From Klebsiella pneumoniae (GTDB taxonomy: Bacteria; Pseudomonadota; Gammaproteobacteria; Pseudomonadales; Pseudohongiellaceae), in assembly GCA_945902215.1 (NCBI GenBank), contig CAMDML010000005.1, positions 1-64,000 of the forward strand: a stretch of 64,000 nt of DNA, written 5' to 3'. The position numbers and the translations under genes were made by a program. The stretch's first letter is position 1. Each line of letters opens with the position of its first letter. A model generated the notes under the pieces. It was given only the letters and a program-made list of their open reading frames with translations. It did not search any database and was not told where the DNA came from. This document shows positions 1-8,584 of the stretch, piece after piece.

Positions 1-787
1 TGGCAAAAACTGGTATTGGTTCAAAAAACAACAACTCACCAACAACCCCTTCACATGCTGCCGCCACGCAAATGGATGTCCGCATTTCATAAGCGCCCTG
101 ACCTGCAACTGCATAGGTTGGCGCGTCGCGATAAGACAGCAGCGCCTCCTTCCGGGTATTCAGGATTTGGTCGATAAACTCTTTGTCCCAATCAAGGTTT
201 ATCTTTCCTGTATCCGGGGTGCAGGGCCAGTGAGAAGTACCGCCGGTACTGACAAGCGCAATCTTTTCAGGTGCTTTATCAATGGCGCGTCTAAGCGCCT
301 TGCCGAATTCCCATACACGATGCAAAGGTGTAAGCGGCGGCGCCTGACAATTGATGTTGACCGGAATGACCGGCAGGTCATAGTCAGGTACAAGAAGATG
401 CAATGGCACTGACAGACCATGATCAAATTTCCATTCCTGGGCATACCCTACATCCACGGTCTGCATGACTTCTTCGATAATACGAGTCGACAGCGCGGGA
501 TTGGCAGGAATGCTGCGGCGGGGAATTCGCAGCCATTGTGGATCTTCGATAGGCCCCTCATAGCTGTCTGCCATGCCAATTGAAAAGGCAGGCATATTGT
601 TCATGAAGAAGTTGGCGAAATGCTCGGAAGACACCATCATTATCGCGTCCGCACCGGCTTGCTTTATTGCCTGCCGCTGCTGGTCAAAACCGGCAAGCAG
701 ACTCGCGTACAGTGCAGGATCTGCCAACTCGCTGCGTGCTGTTATTCCGGGGGCATGGCAGCAAATGCCTGCATAAACCAGACTCAT
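1..787 (-). CDS. LigB-type extradiol ring-cleavage dioxygenase, 3' end cut by window
   Basis: The reading frame starts at ATG 787 (GGAG about 10 bases upstream) and runs off the left edge, giving 262 visible residues. It matches the class III extradiol dioxygenase LigB fold, non-heme Fe(II) enzymes that open catechol-type rings. Visible landmarks are His11 (ICCHAPGIT) and His56 (VSSEHF) as metal ligands, the KFDHGLSVPLHLL segment near 120-132, the catalytic-type His186 in GGTSHWP, and Glu234 in GAYEMRT as the probable third metal ligand. The substrate cannot be read from sequence; protocatechuate-, gallate- or homoprotocatechuate-like rings are options. A GST lies 63 bp upstream on the same strand and a LigA-type small subunit is just beyond it on the other strand, so the active enzyme may be a LigAB-like heteromer. 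Family assignment is firm, substrate is not. Confidence 0.85.
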   Translation of the reverse strand, partial: MSLVYAGICCHAPGITARSELADPALYASLLAGFDQQRQAIKQAGADAIMMVSSEHFANFFMNNMPAFSIGMADSYEGPIEDPQWLRIPRRSIPANPALSTRIIEEVMQTVDVGYAQEWKFDHGLSVPLHLLVPDYDLPVIPVNINCQAPPLTPLHRVWEFGKALRRAIDKAPEKIALVSTGGTSHWPCTPDTGKINLDWDKEFIDQILNTRKEALLSYRDAPTYAVAGQGAYEMRTSICVAAACEGVVGELLFFEPIPVFA

Positions 788-850
788 ATGTGTAATTCTC
801 CAGGCGCAGCAGCTGTACTCAGGATTGTCCGTTCATTGGCATGCTCAGGA

Positions 851-1519
851 TTACAACCAGTGCTGTGGCACCGGGAAATTGCGAAACCGCCTTTCAAACC
901 CAACTACCCGTTTTACAGCGGGCCGCTGCCAGATGCTTTCAGCGATGCGATCCCAGTTGGGGCGTTCTGGCACAGAGGCTATGCGCTCATCAGTGGTCCA
1001 TAAATACATCACAAAAAGATAGGCATCGACGACAGAAAAATGGTCCCCTAGCGCCCACGTTTTCCCAGCCAGTTTGTCGTCAACAACCCGCGCAATTTTC
1101 GCGAGATTGATCACGGCCTGACTTCTTACAACGGCGTTTGCATGCTCATCATCACCTGCATAAGCTGAAGATCGAAAAATCGCACGTATATAGGTATGTA
1201 CACTGCTCGACAATAAATTCATCCATTCGTGCGCCCGATATCTGTTGAAATCGCCAACTTTCGGCAGCAGCCCCCTTTCAGGAACCAGGTCGCCGATGAA
1301 GGTCAATATGGCATGGGTTTCAGTCAATACTTGATTGCCGATGGCAAGTGCCGGCACTGCACCTTTTGGATTCAGCGCGAGATAATCAGCAGTGAAATTT
1401 GCCCGGGATTTGAGATCTACCAAGTGCCGCTCATAGGTAAGGCCGGCCTCTTCCAAAGCTATGTGTACAGCAAGGGAACAGGCCCTTGGATAGTAGAACA
1501 ACATCAGCTTTTGATTCAT
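851..1519 (-). CDS. Glutathione S-transferase, beta-class-like
   Basis: This 222-residue protein has a thioredoxin-fold N-terminal half (LMLFYYPRACSLAVHIALEEAG) with a cysteine at position 14, where beta-class bacterial GSTs carry their active-site Cys. The cis-Pro segment GAVPAL and the glutathione-binding ETHAIL motif (usually ES-A-IL) follow. The all-alpha C-terminal half contains the N-capping box SVVDAYLFV. Cytosolic GSTs conjugate or remove glutathione. GSTs near ring-cleavage genes often act on aryl ethers, maleylpyruvate-type ring-fission products or halogenated intermediates. The start is ATG 1519 with only a weak AAGAAA upstream. It lies between a LigB-like gene (same strand) and a LigA-like gene (divergent), so a role in the same aromatic pathway is an inference from context. 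Confidence 0.85.
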   Translation of the reverse strand: MNQKLMLFYYPRACSLAVHIALEEAGLTYERHLVDLKSRANFTADYLALNPKGAVPALAIGNQVLTETHAILTFIGDLVPERGLLPKVGDFNRYRAHEWMNLLSSSVHTYIRAIFRSSAYAGDDEHANAVVRSQAVINLAKIARVVDDKLAGKTWALGDHFSVVDAYLFVMYLWTTDERIASVPERPNWDRIAESIWQRPAVKRVVGFERRFRNFPVPQHWL

Positions 1520-1541
1520 GTCAGATTTCTTTGTCGAAAGC

Positions 1542-1569
1542 GTTACCCGTCCAATTTCATTCGGGTAAC
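1542..1569. promoter_or_regulatory. 8-12-8 inverted repeat in the GST/LigA divergent spacer
   Basis: GTTACCCG at 1542-1549 and CGGGTAAC at 1562-1569 form a perfect inverted repeat around a 12-base centre, in the only spacer between the divergently read GST (start 1519) and LigA-like gene (start 1659). The position fits a dimeric regulator binding both promoters. No regulator gene is visible in the window and no clear -35/-10 pair was recognised. Confidence 0.4.
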
Positions 1570-1658
1570 ATGTGCCAATCCCGTTTTAGAATCATCCCTT
1601 GTCTTGCTGTGCCCAACACCAGAAACTGATCAGCAACTTTGACAGCGAACATGCCAAC

Positions 1659-1997
1659 ATGAGCCTTTACTTTGTCCAGAAGCTTATCTATCAGCTGAAC
1701 CGTGACCCACATGTTCGCAAGCGCTTTGAGAGCAGCTTCGATGAATTGCTCAGCGAGTATCAACTCAGCGACGAAGAAATCCAGGCGTTGCAAGAGCGCA
1801 ATATTGGCCTGCTTTACGTTCATGGAGTAAATGGCCAACTGCTGATGCACTATGCTGCTTTGCTTGGTATTGGCTGGGCTGATTATCTGGAGGCCATGCG
1901 CGAAGGAGTTCGCAAATATGGACCTGTGCGAAGCGGAGTTTACGCAATGACAGGGGATGGCAAGGACTTCATGATGGCAAACAGACAACAAAACTGA
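1659..1997 (+). CDS. LigA-type small subunit of an extradiol dioxygenase
   Basis: This 112-residue, all-helical protein resembles the LigA alpha subunit that caps the LigB catalytic subunit in protocatechuate 4,5-dioxygenase. The pattern LIYQLNRDPHVRKRF, then ELLSEYQLSDEEIQAL, then the NIGLLYVHGVNGQLLMHYA segment is typical: a short helical domain ending in a motif that packs over the active site. I chose ATG 1659 because the family begins near this point; a TTG at 1599 would add 20 unrelated residues. The ribosome site is weak. The natural partner would be the LigB-like protein at 1-787, but here the two subunits are on opposite strands with a GST between them, unlike the usual adjacent or fused arrangement. 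Confidence 0.75.
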   Translation: MSLYFVQKLIYQLNRDPHVRKRFESSFDELLSEYQLSDEEIQALQERNIGLLYVHGVNGQLLMHYAALLGIGWADYLEAMREGVRKYGPVRSGVYAMTGDGKDFMMANRQQN

Positions 1998-2023
1998 AAG
2001 CTGTCCGGTCTGAAATTTGTTCG

Positions 2024-3310
2024 CTACCATGCTTTTGCCACATGGCCACCAGCCATGACAAAAGGCACATGCTGCAATGTACTTATGTCTTCCAGTGGAT
2101 TGCCTTCCACAGCAATAATGTCAGCAAAATAGCCAACACCAAGTTGCCCTACCAAGTTTGTCCACCCTATCATTTCGGCAGCTGATGTAGTCGCTGTTTC
2201 GATAGCCTGCATTGGCGTCATTCCCAATTCAACGTATTTGATGATCTCGTTGGCGTTCTGTCCGTGGGGCATGATGCCGGCATCTGTTCCCATGGCAATC
2301 CGTACACCTTCCTCCATTGCACGACCAAGCATCGGGTGCATCAGCGCCACATTGTCGCGCCGACTCTCCTGTGCTGCCTCAGGGATGTTGGGTCTGGCCA
2401 GAAAATAGTCCTGCAGGTATGCGGTAGGAACAAGCCAGGCAGGTTGCATTTTTAACTGAGCAATTATGGCCGGATCAATCCAGCTACCGTGCTCGATTGA
2501 ATCTACCTTGGCATTCAGTGCGGCGACTATACCTGCCGTGCCGTGCGCATGCGCCGCGACACGCAGGTTCAGAGCATGCGCAGTTTCAACTATTGCGACC
2601 AGCTCGTCATCGAACATTTCCGGCAAGGAGTCCCTGCGCCCATTCGGGTCCGCCCCTCCTCCGGTGGCATTCAGCTTGATTGTATCCGCACCAAGCTTGT
2701 AGAGATCGCGGACAGCGCGCCTGCAGTCATCAGCGCCATCGCAAACCGCGCTGGAAAGTGTCAATGCAGCGATATCGCTGCGTAAACCACGGAGATCTCC
2801 GTGACCGCCGGTTGCCGAAATGCTCTGACCCGCCGCTATAATGCGCGGTCCTGGAACTACTCCGCGATTTATCGCATCACGAACTGCCAGAATTGCTTCC
2901 GTGCTGGCAGAGCCCAGATCACGCACTGTGGTAAATCCAGCCATCAGGGTGATCTGCGCATTCTCCGTGGCCCTCATGGCCAGATCAGCCTGGGAATCAC
3001 GGGCAAATTCACCAAGAGCATCAGGTGCAAGAGTAAGGTGAACGTGCATGTCCAACAAACCTGGCAACACATAAGCGTGTTTCAGATCAATGATGTTGAC
3101 ATCGTCTTGCGGGAAAGCACTGGCGTCCAGATAGCCTGATACGACATCCCGTATGCGATCTCCCACAATGACAACTGTATGTTCAAGCGCTGGAGTGGTG
3201 CCAGGCTCTACCAGCAGCCACCCCGCGTGAAGAAGCGTGATTTTTTCTTGGGCCACTGCTGTCAGAGGCAGCAAGGCTGCCAGTGTAATTACACTGGTAA
3301 ATCTCTTCAC
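2024..3310 (-). CDS. Secreted amidohydrolase-family protein
   Basis: A 428-residue metal-dependent hydrolase of the imidazolonepropionase/Xaa-Pro-dipeptidase-like amidohydrolase group. A signal peptide (VKRFTSVITLAALLPLTAVAQ) sends it to the periplasm. The TIM-barrel metal motifs are visible: HVH in LLDMHVHLTLAP, the bridging Lys in ADTIKLNATGG, His in RVAAHAHGT, His in DSIEHGSW and the catalytic Asp in MGTDAGIMPHGQ. The start is taken as GTG 3310, placed behind TGAGG; a TTG at 3325 is also open. Family members cleave peptides, lactams or carbamate-like amides; the substrate is unknown. It reads in the same direction as the downstream DUF6152 and transporter genes and lies 33 bp from the preceding gene's stop. 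Confidence 0.85.
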   Translation of the reverse strand: MKRFTSVITLAALLPLTAVAQEKITLLHAGWLLVEPGTTPALEHTVVIVGDRIRDVVSGYLDASAFPQDDVNIIDLKHAYVLPGLLDMHVHLTLAPDALGEFARDSQADLAMRATENAQITLMAGFTTVRDLGSASTEAILAVRDAINRGVVPGPRIIAAGQSISATGGHGDLRGLRSDIAALTLSSAVCDGADDCRRAVRDLYKLGADTIKLNATGGGADPNGRRDSLPEMFDDELVAIVETAHALNLRVAAHAHGTAGIVAALNAKVDSIEHGSWIDPAIIAQLKMQPAWLVPTAYLQDYFLARPNIPEAAQESRRDNVALMHPMLGRAMEEGVRIAMGTDAGIMPHGQNANEIIKYVELGMTPMQAIETATTSAAEMIGWTNLVGQLGVGYFADIIAVEGNPLEDISTLQHVPFVMAGGHVAKAW

Positions 3311-3343
3311 ACGCACCTCACGCAAAGCCTTGCCTGAACGCTC

Positions 3344-4570
3344 TCATCTAGTCATCCCGGGGAGCTGAAAATTGTCTTCATAAATACAATTAGCTTCCTT
3401 GACATCGGTTCCTAAAACACGATCACGAAATTTCACATGCTTCCACTCTCCGACCCAATATTCCGGGTCGGTAAAGGTATAGTCACTGACCATGGTGTTG
3501 CCGTCATTGATCAGGCTTATACGCTCTACAATTTTTAGCTGCTCGCCAGATGGAACCCCGGCCTGAATCAGCCGATTAGTCCCAATGAATCCGCTTGTTT
3601 CAACGACAAGAGTATCGCCTTCCCAGTGGCCTATGGATTCGCCCTGCCAATTGCGGTCAATCTCATTACCAGTAACAGGTTCTCTGCCATCGAGAAAAAT
3701 CACGCGATAATCATTGCTCAGGCGCGACACCATGAAAATTGCCGTGGGGTACTGCATCATCATCAAGGCGCCATAGCGTGTCATGAAACGTGGCATACCT
3801 GGTGGATAACACAGAACGGTTGGATCATCAAAACGCTCACCTCTTTCTGATGCGGCAATATATGCCGCATGATTAGCCTCACCTTTCGGGGTCAACTGGG
3901 GCGTTGGCTTGAATTCAAATGAACCATAATTGGCGCGATATTCGTCTTCGCCACGGAACTGCCACAGACCTGTCAAATCAAAAGGGGCCGCTGGGCGGGG
4001 CATGGCAAGGTTATCCGGATCAAGAGCCCCAGCTCTGTTACCTGCTCCCGGGCTATCTCCTGGTGCAAGACCACGGGAAATGATCGGCAGTTCTGAAGGG
4101 CGGGTTTTTCTTTCACGCATTTCCCAAGTCTCGCCAACCGGCGGCGGCTCATACGGCATCAATGCCGGATATACCTGAGTCACAGATCTTTCGGGCGGAG
4201 GATCCATATTGTAGGCCCTGCCGTCAGCACCACGCAGGCCCAGCACCAAACCACCGGGTTCGCCTGACTTCATCGGGTTCAACCTGACAGTAATGGTGTC
4301 TCCCACTTTGATCGACCCACGATCAAAACCCATGACCTGCATCTCACCAATTCCTTGGCCCTCCAGTTTCCATAACTCGGCTTCACCGTTTGAATTTTTA
4401 ACTTCAATACTTAGCAGCAAATGCGGATTGCGCAATGTAAACAAAGTGACAGTACCCGTTTTTTCAAGGGTATTGGTGGTGTCAAACACCACGGCAGAGT
4501 GATGCGCCATGGCATTGCAGGCCAACAAAACATATGAAGCAAAAACCAGCCCAATCTTTCCAAGTCTCAT
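3344..4570 (-). CDS. Secreted DUF6152 domain fused to a GHWEGDTLVVET-type domain
   Basis: This 408-residue exported protein starts at ATG 4570 behind GGAGG. After a signal peptide ending NAMA, the mature protein would begin HHSAVVFD. Residues ~25-125 are a DUF6152 module (NPHLLLSIEV, GQGIGEMQVMGF, KVGDTITVRLNP), probably an OB-like beta fold. After a proline-rich linker comes the second domain: DLTGLWQF near 200, a central YPPGMPRFMTRYG stretch, VIFLDGREP, then SIGHWEGDTLVVETSGF and a C-terminal EANCIYEDN. In the second gene block (54-61 kb) the same two modules occur as separate proteins, so this is a natural fusion that implies they work together. No biochemical function is known to me. A perfect 16-bp palindrome lies 28 bp upstream of the start. 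Confidence 0.7.
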   Translation of the reverse strand: MRLGKIGLVFASYVLLACNAMAHHSAVVFDTTNTLEKTGTVTLFTLRNPHLLLSIEVKNSNGEAELWKLEGQGIGEMQVMGFDRGSIKVGDTITVRLNPMKSGEPGGLVLGLRGADGRAYNMDPPPERSVTQVYPALMPYEPPPVGETWEMRERKTRPSELPIISRGLAPGDSPGAGNRAGALDPDNLAMPRPAAPFDLTGLWQFRGEDEYRANYGSFEFKPTPQLTPKGEANHAAYIAASERGERFDDPTVLCYPPGMPRFMTRYGALMMMQYPTAIFMVSRLSNDYRVIFLDGREPVTGNEIDRNWQGESIGHWEGDTLVVETSGFIGTNRLIQAGVPSGEQLKIVERISLINDGNTMVSDYTFTDPEYWVGEWKHVKFRDRVLGTDVKEANCIYEDNFQLPGMTR

Positions 4571-4597
4571 GCGGTCCTCCAAGTAAGCTAATTGAAC

Positions 4598-4613
4598 AGG
4601 CCTGTACAGGCCT
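4598..4613. promoter_or_regulatory. Perfect 16-bp palindrome upstream of the DUF6152 fusion gene
   Basis: AGGCCTGTACAGGCCT is fully self-complementary and sits 28-43 bases upstream of the ATG at 4570, where an operator overlapping a promoter would lie. The DNA beyond it is A+T-rich. It is a good candidate for a dimeric repressor or activator site, but neither the protein nor the promoter hexamers were identified. Confidence 0.4.
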
Positions 4614-5013
4614 TGATGATTTACTGCAATTTATGACCAGTGAATAAACGCTTTGGGGTAATTTAAAAGCTTGTAATAGTTTGGATGGTAATTCATCAAG
4701 ACAACCAAAATCAATTCATAAAGCCTGCGCGCACTCCAGTTGTAGAAAATTCAATAAAGTGCCATTTTCTCGTATATTTAATGAACTTCTATAGGCATTC
4801 ACCCATTCAATGTATATATATATTTGTATTGTTTGGGGGCATTTTTAGCTGGCATTGTTTTCCATTGTCAGCAAAAAATAATTATCCAAGCTTCAAATTA
4901 TTTAGCCAAATAACCGCTTGGTAGAATTGCAGAATAGACGTCGGGTAGCTCTGTTTCACTGGACATTTGGTAATTGCAATCACTGGCTCGCGCATCGATA
5001 TGGTATATACGCT
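4614..5013. other. A+T-rich intergenic stretch, no gene recognised
   Basis: About 400 bases separate the DUF6152 fusion gene (reading leftward) from the 3' end of the GNAT gene. The composition is clearly richer in A and T than the flanking genes. A 79-codon plus-strand frame here (4685-4924) has no family resemblance, no ribosome site and low-complexity content, so I do not call it. The segment next to 4598 presumably holds the promoter for the leftward gene. Confidence 0.5.
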
Positions 5014-5532
5014 TCACCCGGCCACCACGACATAGCGCACACCGCAAAGCTCAAACATAGTCACTTCTTGCAAACCCATTGCAATATGAGCCTTGCGCGA
5101 AGAATGGTTGTCTTCACGAATGAATGACATGACCGGAGCCTGCTGCATGTACACGCGCTGAGCACGGAACATCGCGGATGCAATGCCACGGCCGCGAAAC
5201 TCCTGTGCGACACAAATAGGACCATGCAAATAGGCCCCTGGATTAGAGCAGACTTTCAACATGGCCTGAATGATGGGCACATGGGCCTGCGCTTCGCGGG
5301 AAGTAAAGGCTACATACCCGATAACACTCTTGGCGCTTCGTGCCACGATTAGTGATTTACTGTTGATGGCCTGCTTGAACCACTCCGGGGTGAAGCGTGC
5401 GGAAAGGCTGCCACCCTGCTCCGGCTGATTCTCTTCCTGTACGTCAAGGATGCCCTCGATATCCTCAGCGCTTGCCAAACCAACATCGAGGTCTTCCAAA
5501 ACCATGTGGCTATTGCAGTTAACGTCCTTCAT
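5014..5532 (-). CDS. GNAT-family N-acetyltransferase
   Basis: A 172-residue protein with the acetyl-CoA-binding signature QEFRGRGIASAMFRA (motif A, Q/R-x-x-G-x-G/A) near residue 118. It is preceded by the beta-strand segments SLIVARSAKSVIGYVAF and YLHGPICV and followed by FIREDNHSSRKAHIAMGL. GNATs move an acetyl group from acetyl-CoA to an amine; the acceptor is unknown. I place the start at ATG 5532, behind a strong GGAGGGAG, rather than at an upstream GTG, because the longer frame would run into the 3' end of the next gene. It is the last gene visible in the leftward run 7062-6634-5532, 31 bp after the preceding stop. Confidence 0.8.
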   Translation of the reverse strand: MKDVNCNSHMVLEDLDVGLASAEDIEGILDVQEENQPEQGGSLSARFTPEWFKQAINSKSLIVARSAKSVIGYVAFTSREAQAHVPIIQAMLKVCSNPGAYLHGPICVAQEFRGRGIASAMFRAQRVYMQQAPVMSFIREDNHSSRKAHIAMGLQEVTMFELCGVRYVVVAG

Positions 5533-5563
5533 TCTTGCAGCTCCCTCCCGCAGGATGCGCAGC

Positions 5564-6634
5564 TTACTGACGCCAGTTTGCAGCTCGCTCAAAATACTCG
5601 GGCAAGTCTCCAGAAACATCAAGGATTCTGTAAGACGCATGTGGATCGCACTCATAGGATTCAGTTACAACAGATTCGCGTCGGGTCAAGGTCCCGTTAT
5701 TGGTGAGGGGGCGTGTGTAATATTTGGGGTCATGAAAACTGTATTCCCGTGCCAGGGAATTATCCGAAGTGAGCCACATTCGTTCCGTTAGAGTGGCCTC
5801 AGGTGAGACGGGGGCACCGTTCGAATTGTAATACATGGGTCTAAATCCCCGGGTTTCAACTACCAACACATCACCTTCCCAATGACCGATTGAATAACCC
5901 ATGAACGTGGGGTTAATGGTTTCGGGAAATTCACGCCCATCCAGGAAAATATAACGCTGCGCATTTCCAATATCATTTGGGAAATCCATTTTCAGCACCT
6001 GGTTTTCGTAAAATAAATCCACAGGTGAGCCGCCTCGAACGCGCAATGTTCTTAGTAAGCCTGGATTCACACAACGATTGATCGGGTCATCCATGTCCTT
6101 GTAATTATCCAGCACCATTTGTCCTTCTGGCGTATAGGAAGTCACAGCTTTTTTAATGCCACGCGTTCCAACACTCCAGAAACCTGTGAAGAGTTCCGGA
6201 TTTGGAGGAGCCGTTGAATCAGACACATATGGTGTATATGGCGTAGCCTCCCAATTTACTGGATCACCTTTAACCCCCGGTACGCCTGTATCTTCGGCAA
6301 CGTACTTTCCCACAATTTTTCCATCAATAAATTCACCACTGAAATCGTCAAGGCGTAACGCATCACCACCATCATAAGCATCCAGGGTGAATGCAATAGT
6401 GCGGTCTTGGATATTGCCAACTACAGAACTACCATCCACAAATATTTGCATCTTTTGCTCGTTTTGTTCAATAGCCATCAGGAATTTGGTGACCGGATTG
6501 GTCATTAGCTCCACTTGCCATACACCGATAAAATCAAGTTGAGCAGCCTGCACAAAAGTGGCCGATGAACTTGCAAGAAAGGTAACGATCACGCGCATGG
6601 ACATTAGGCAAACAATCTTCAGGGGGTTGGGCAT
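5564..6634 (-). CDS. Secreted GHWEGDTLVVET-family protein
   Basis: A 356-residue protein with an N-terminal signal peptide (LASSSATFVQAAQ). The first ~115 residues resemble a lipocalin-like beta sheet domain starting DFIGVWQVEL. The C-terminal ~200 residues carry the shared family motifs: FTGFWSVG, CVNPGLLRTL, RYIFLDGREFPE, SIGHWEGDVLVVETRGF and TERMWLT. The start is ATG 6634 with GGAG eight bases upstream. It lies between a DUF6152 gene (6667-7062) and the GNAT gene in a compact leftward run. Function is unknown; co-occurrence with DUF6152 and transport genes suggests a periplasmic role linked to substrate handling, which is only an inference. Confidence 0.65.
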   Translation of the reverse strand: MPNPLKIVCLMSMRVIVTFLASSSATFVQAAQLDFIGVWQVELMTNPVTKFLMAIEQNEQKMQIFVDGSSVVGNIQDRTIAFTLDAYDGGDALRLDDFSGEFIDGKIVGKYVAEDTGVPGVKGDPVNWEATPYTPYVSDSTAPPNPELFTGFWSVGTRGIKKAVTSYTPEGQMVLDNYKDMDDPINRCVNPGLLRTLRVRGGSPVDLFYENQVLKMDFPNDIGNAQRYIFLDGREFPETINPTFMGYSIGHWEGDVLVVETRGFRPMYYNSNGAPVSPEATLTERMWLTSDNSLAREYSFHDPKYYTRPLTNNGTLTRRESVVTESYECDPHASYRILDVSGDLPEYFERAANWRQ

Positions 6635-6666
6635 TTATTGACTCCGCTTATTTTATTCGCGATAAA

Positions 6667-7062
6667 TTATTGCAAAGGTCCGGCAGAACCAAGATCCAGC
6701 ACAGTGCCGTCTGCCTTGGTGACTGTTTGCGGCCAAATCAATGGTCTCTCGTCTCTTCCAAGCCTGCCATAAACTGTTACTTTGTCACCAACTTGAAGAG
6801 TACTTTTTGTCCAGCCAATTCTGCTCATTGCACCAAGGTTCATTGTCACAATTGCCCAGTTGACATTGATTCCATCTTCACTCGTTATCCGCATGATGTA
6901 TTGCGCGTGAGGATTTGCAAAGTAAACCTCCACAATTTCACCCGAGACAGTGCCATATTTGTCAGGATCAAAATCAGTACTGTAGGCGTGATGGGCCAAT
7001 GCACTTTTCCCTGGCAGTAGCAACACGAAAAAAACGACAAGAAAGGCGGCTCTGAAAATCAT
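6667..7062 (-). CDS. Secreted DUF6152-family protein
   Basis: A 131-residue small exported protein. The start ATG 7062 has GGAG eight bases upstream; a longer upstream frame is not supported. The signal peptide (MIFRAAFLVVFFVLLLPGKSALA) would be cut to leave HHAYSTDFDPDKYG. The rest shows the DUF6152 pattern: GTVSGEIVEVYFANPHAQYIM, a central NWAIVTMNLGAMSRIGW, and LQVGDKVTVYGRLGRD. The family is an all-beta, OB-like exported domain without an assigned function that I know of. It stands directly upstream of the GHWEGDV protein at 5564-6634, the same pairing seen at 55-56 kb and 60.4-61.6 kb. Confidence 0.75.
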   Translation of the reverse strand: MIFRAAFLVVFFVLLLPGKSALAHHAYSTDFDPDKYGTVSGEIVEVYFANPHAQYIMRITSEDGINVNWAIVTMNLGAMSRIGWTKSTLQVGDKVTVYGRLGRDERPLIWPQTVTKADGTVLDLGSAGPLQ

Positions 7063-7156
7063 GTTAGTTGCTCCAGTCATGTGAAAGGCTTTTGGTTGTG
7101 TCCAGTAAATGACTGCAGATTGCAGTGTGGCTGGCTTTTTCCACGAGAGCCACGTG

Positions 7157-8479
7157 CTACTTTGCCGCCGATGAATTCTGGGCATTACTCAGTGGCAGGA
7201 AGAACAACACAACAGCCCCGATCAAAGAGCCCATTGCCATGGTCAAGGCAACATTGGCCAAGGTAGTCCCGCTTTCCAACAAGTAACCTGCGATCATCGG
7301 TGACAATACTGAACCACCCCTGCCGATACCAATCACGAAACCGGTGCCAGTGGCGCGGACATGGGTGGGGAAAACATAGGCAACAATGGAGTAGAAGGCA
7401 GAAACACCCGCATTGCCAAAGAACCCTGCCAGAGCCGCCATCATACTGAGAGATTCAACATTGGCTGCCGAACGACCAAACCAGGCTACTCCTATGGCGG
7501 AAAGTAGTACCACACTTATAGTGAGGGGTTTGAGTCCGAAGCGCAGGCTGGCCAATCCGAACGCAGCGCCACCAAGTGCTCCTCCTATGTTTGCCCAGGT
7601 GAGTACGCCGGACGCAGCAGAGGCGTCGATACCCATCTGAACAACCAAAGTTGGAGTCCATTTAAGGATGTAGTAGAAAGTAATGATGTGAAAAAAGTAA
7701 CCCGCTGTAACGATGACGGTGATTAAAGCCAGGGCAGGAGAGAAAATATCGAACACCGTTTTCCTGCGGGCTTCTGCTGTAATTTCTGGCAGGGAGGAGA
7801 CAATGTTCTTACCAAGTTTTAGCAATGCTGCATTGACCCTTTCAAGGGCATTATTCGGCTGCTTGCGACTCAGCCAATGAACAGACTCTGGCACCATAAA
7901 GTACACAACAGGTAGCAGCGAGGCGGAGAGAAAAAACCCCGCATAGAACATGGTGCGCCAGTTGCTGCCATCAGCCAAAAGCATGGTTTTGCCAATTTCG
8001 CCACAGGCTATGCCGCCAAGCGGATAACCTATTGTCATCATGGCAATACACATGGCACGCCGTCTGCTATTGGAGAATTCAGCTACTACCGCATTGGTTG
8101 TGGATAACATGCCGCCAATCCCAATGCCGGTAAATATGCGCCAGATACTCAAGGTGGTTGGGCTCGTCGCAGTAGTAGCCATAAACATGCCGCCGGCCAT
8201 CACCATCAAACAGCCAAGCAGCATTGAGCGCCGACCATATTTGTCGGCAACGCCACCAAGCAGAATCGAGCCAAAGGCCATTCCTATCAGTTCCATTGAC
8301 AGGATTACACCTAGTTGCGCACGATTGATGCCCCATTCAGCCAAAATGCCTGGAGCGGATACGCTGATTGCAAGTACATCGAAGCCATCCATCGCGTTCA
8401 GCATGACAGTGATCGCAATGACAACAATCTGCATGGTTGTCATTGAGGCTTTATCAATCATCTCACGTGGATCTGTCAT
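7157..8479 (-). CDS. MFS transporter, aromatic acid:H+ symporter (AAHS)-like
   Basis: A 440-residue inner-membrane carrier with about 12 hydrophobic segments. Segment 1 contains LNAMDGFDVLAISVSAPGI, matching the DG-D motif of AAHS carriers such as PcaK and MhpT. The MFS loop motif GGVADKYGRRSML follows segment 2, and RIFTGIGIGGMLSTTNAVVAEFSNSRRR matches the AAHS signature after segment 4. The known family members import 4-hydroxybenzoate, protocatechuate or phenylpropionates with protons. With a LigAB-type dioxygenase pair six kilobases away, uptake of an aromatic acid is the natural inference. The start is ATG 8479. It lies 94 bp upstream of the DUF6152 gene and reads the same way. Confidence 0.8.
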   Translation of the reverse strand: MTDPREMIDKASMTTMQIVVIAITVMLNAMDGFDVLAISVSAPGILAEWGINRAQLGVILSMELIGMAFGSILLGGVADKYGRRSMLLGCLMVMAGGMFMATTATSPTTLSIWRIFTGIGIGGMLSTTNAVVAEFSNSRRRAMCIAMMTIGYPLGGIACGEIGKTMLLADGSNWRTMFYAGFFLSASLLPVVYFMVPESVHWLSRKQPNNALERVNAALLKLGKNIVSSLPEITAEARRKTVFDIFSPALALITVIVTAGYFFHIITFYYILKWTPTLVVQMGIDASAASGVLTWANIGGALGGAAFGLASLRFGLKPLTISVVLLSAIGVAWFGRSAANVESLSMMAALAGFFGNAGVSAFYSIVAYVFPTHVRATGTGFVIGIGRGGSVLSPMIAGYLLESGTTLANVALTMAMGSLIGAVVLFFLPLSNAQNSSAAK

Positions 8480-8584
8480 GACTTAGGTCTCCCCTGCGGC
8501 GACTCTGTTCCAGAATTTATGGTTTCCCTGGCGAGCGAAGGTGTATTGGTGTCGCGATCAACTTGTGGCTTGACCTTCACAGGA

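Noticed and set aside
4685-4924. 79-codon plus-strand frame in the A+T-rich gap
   Set aside because: No homology, no ribosome site, and low-complexity content; long open frames in such DNA arise by chance.
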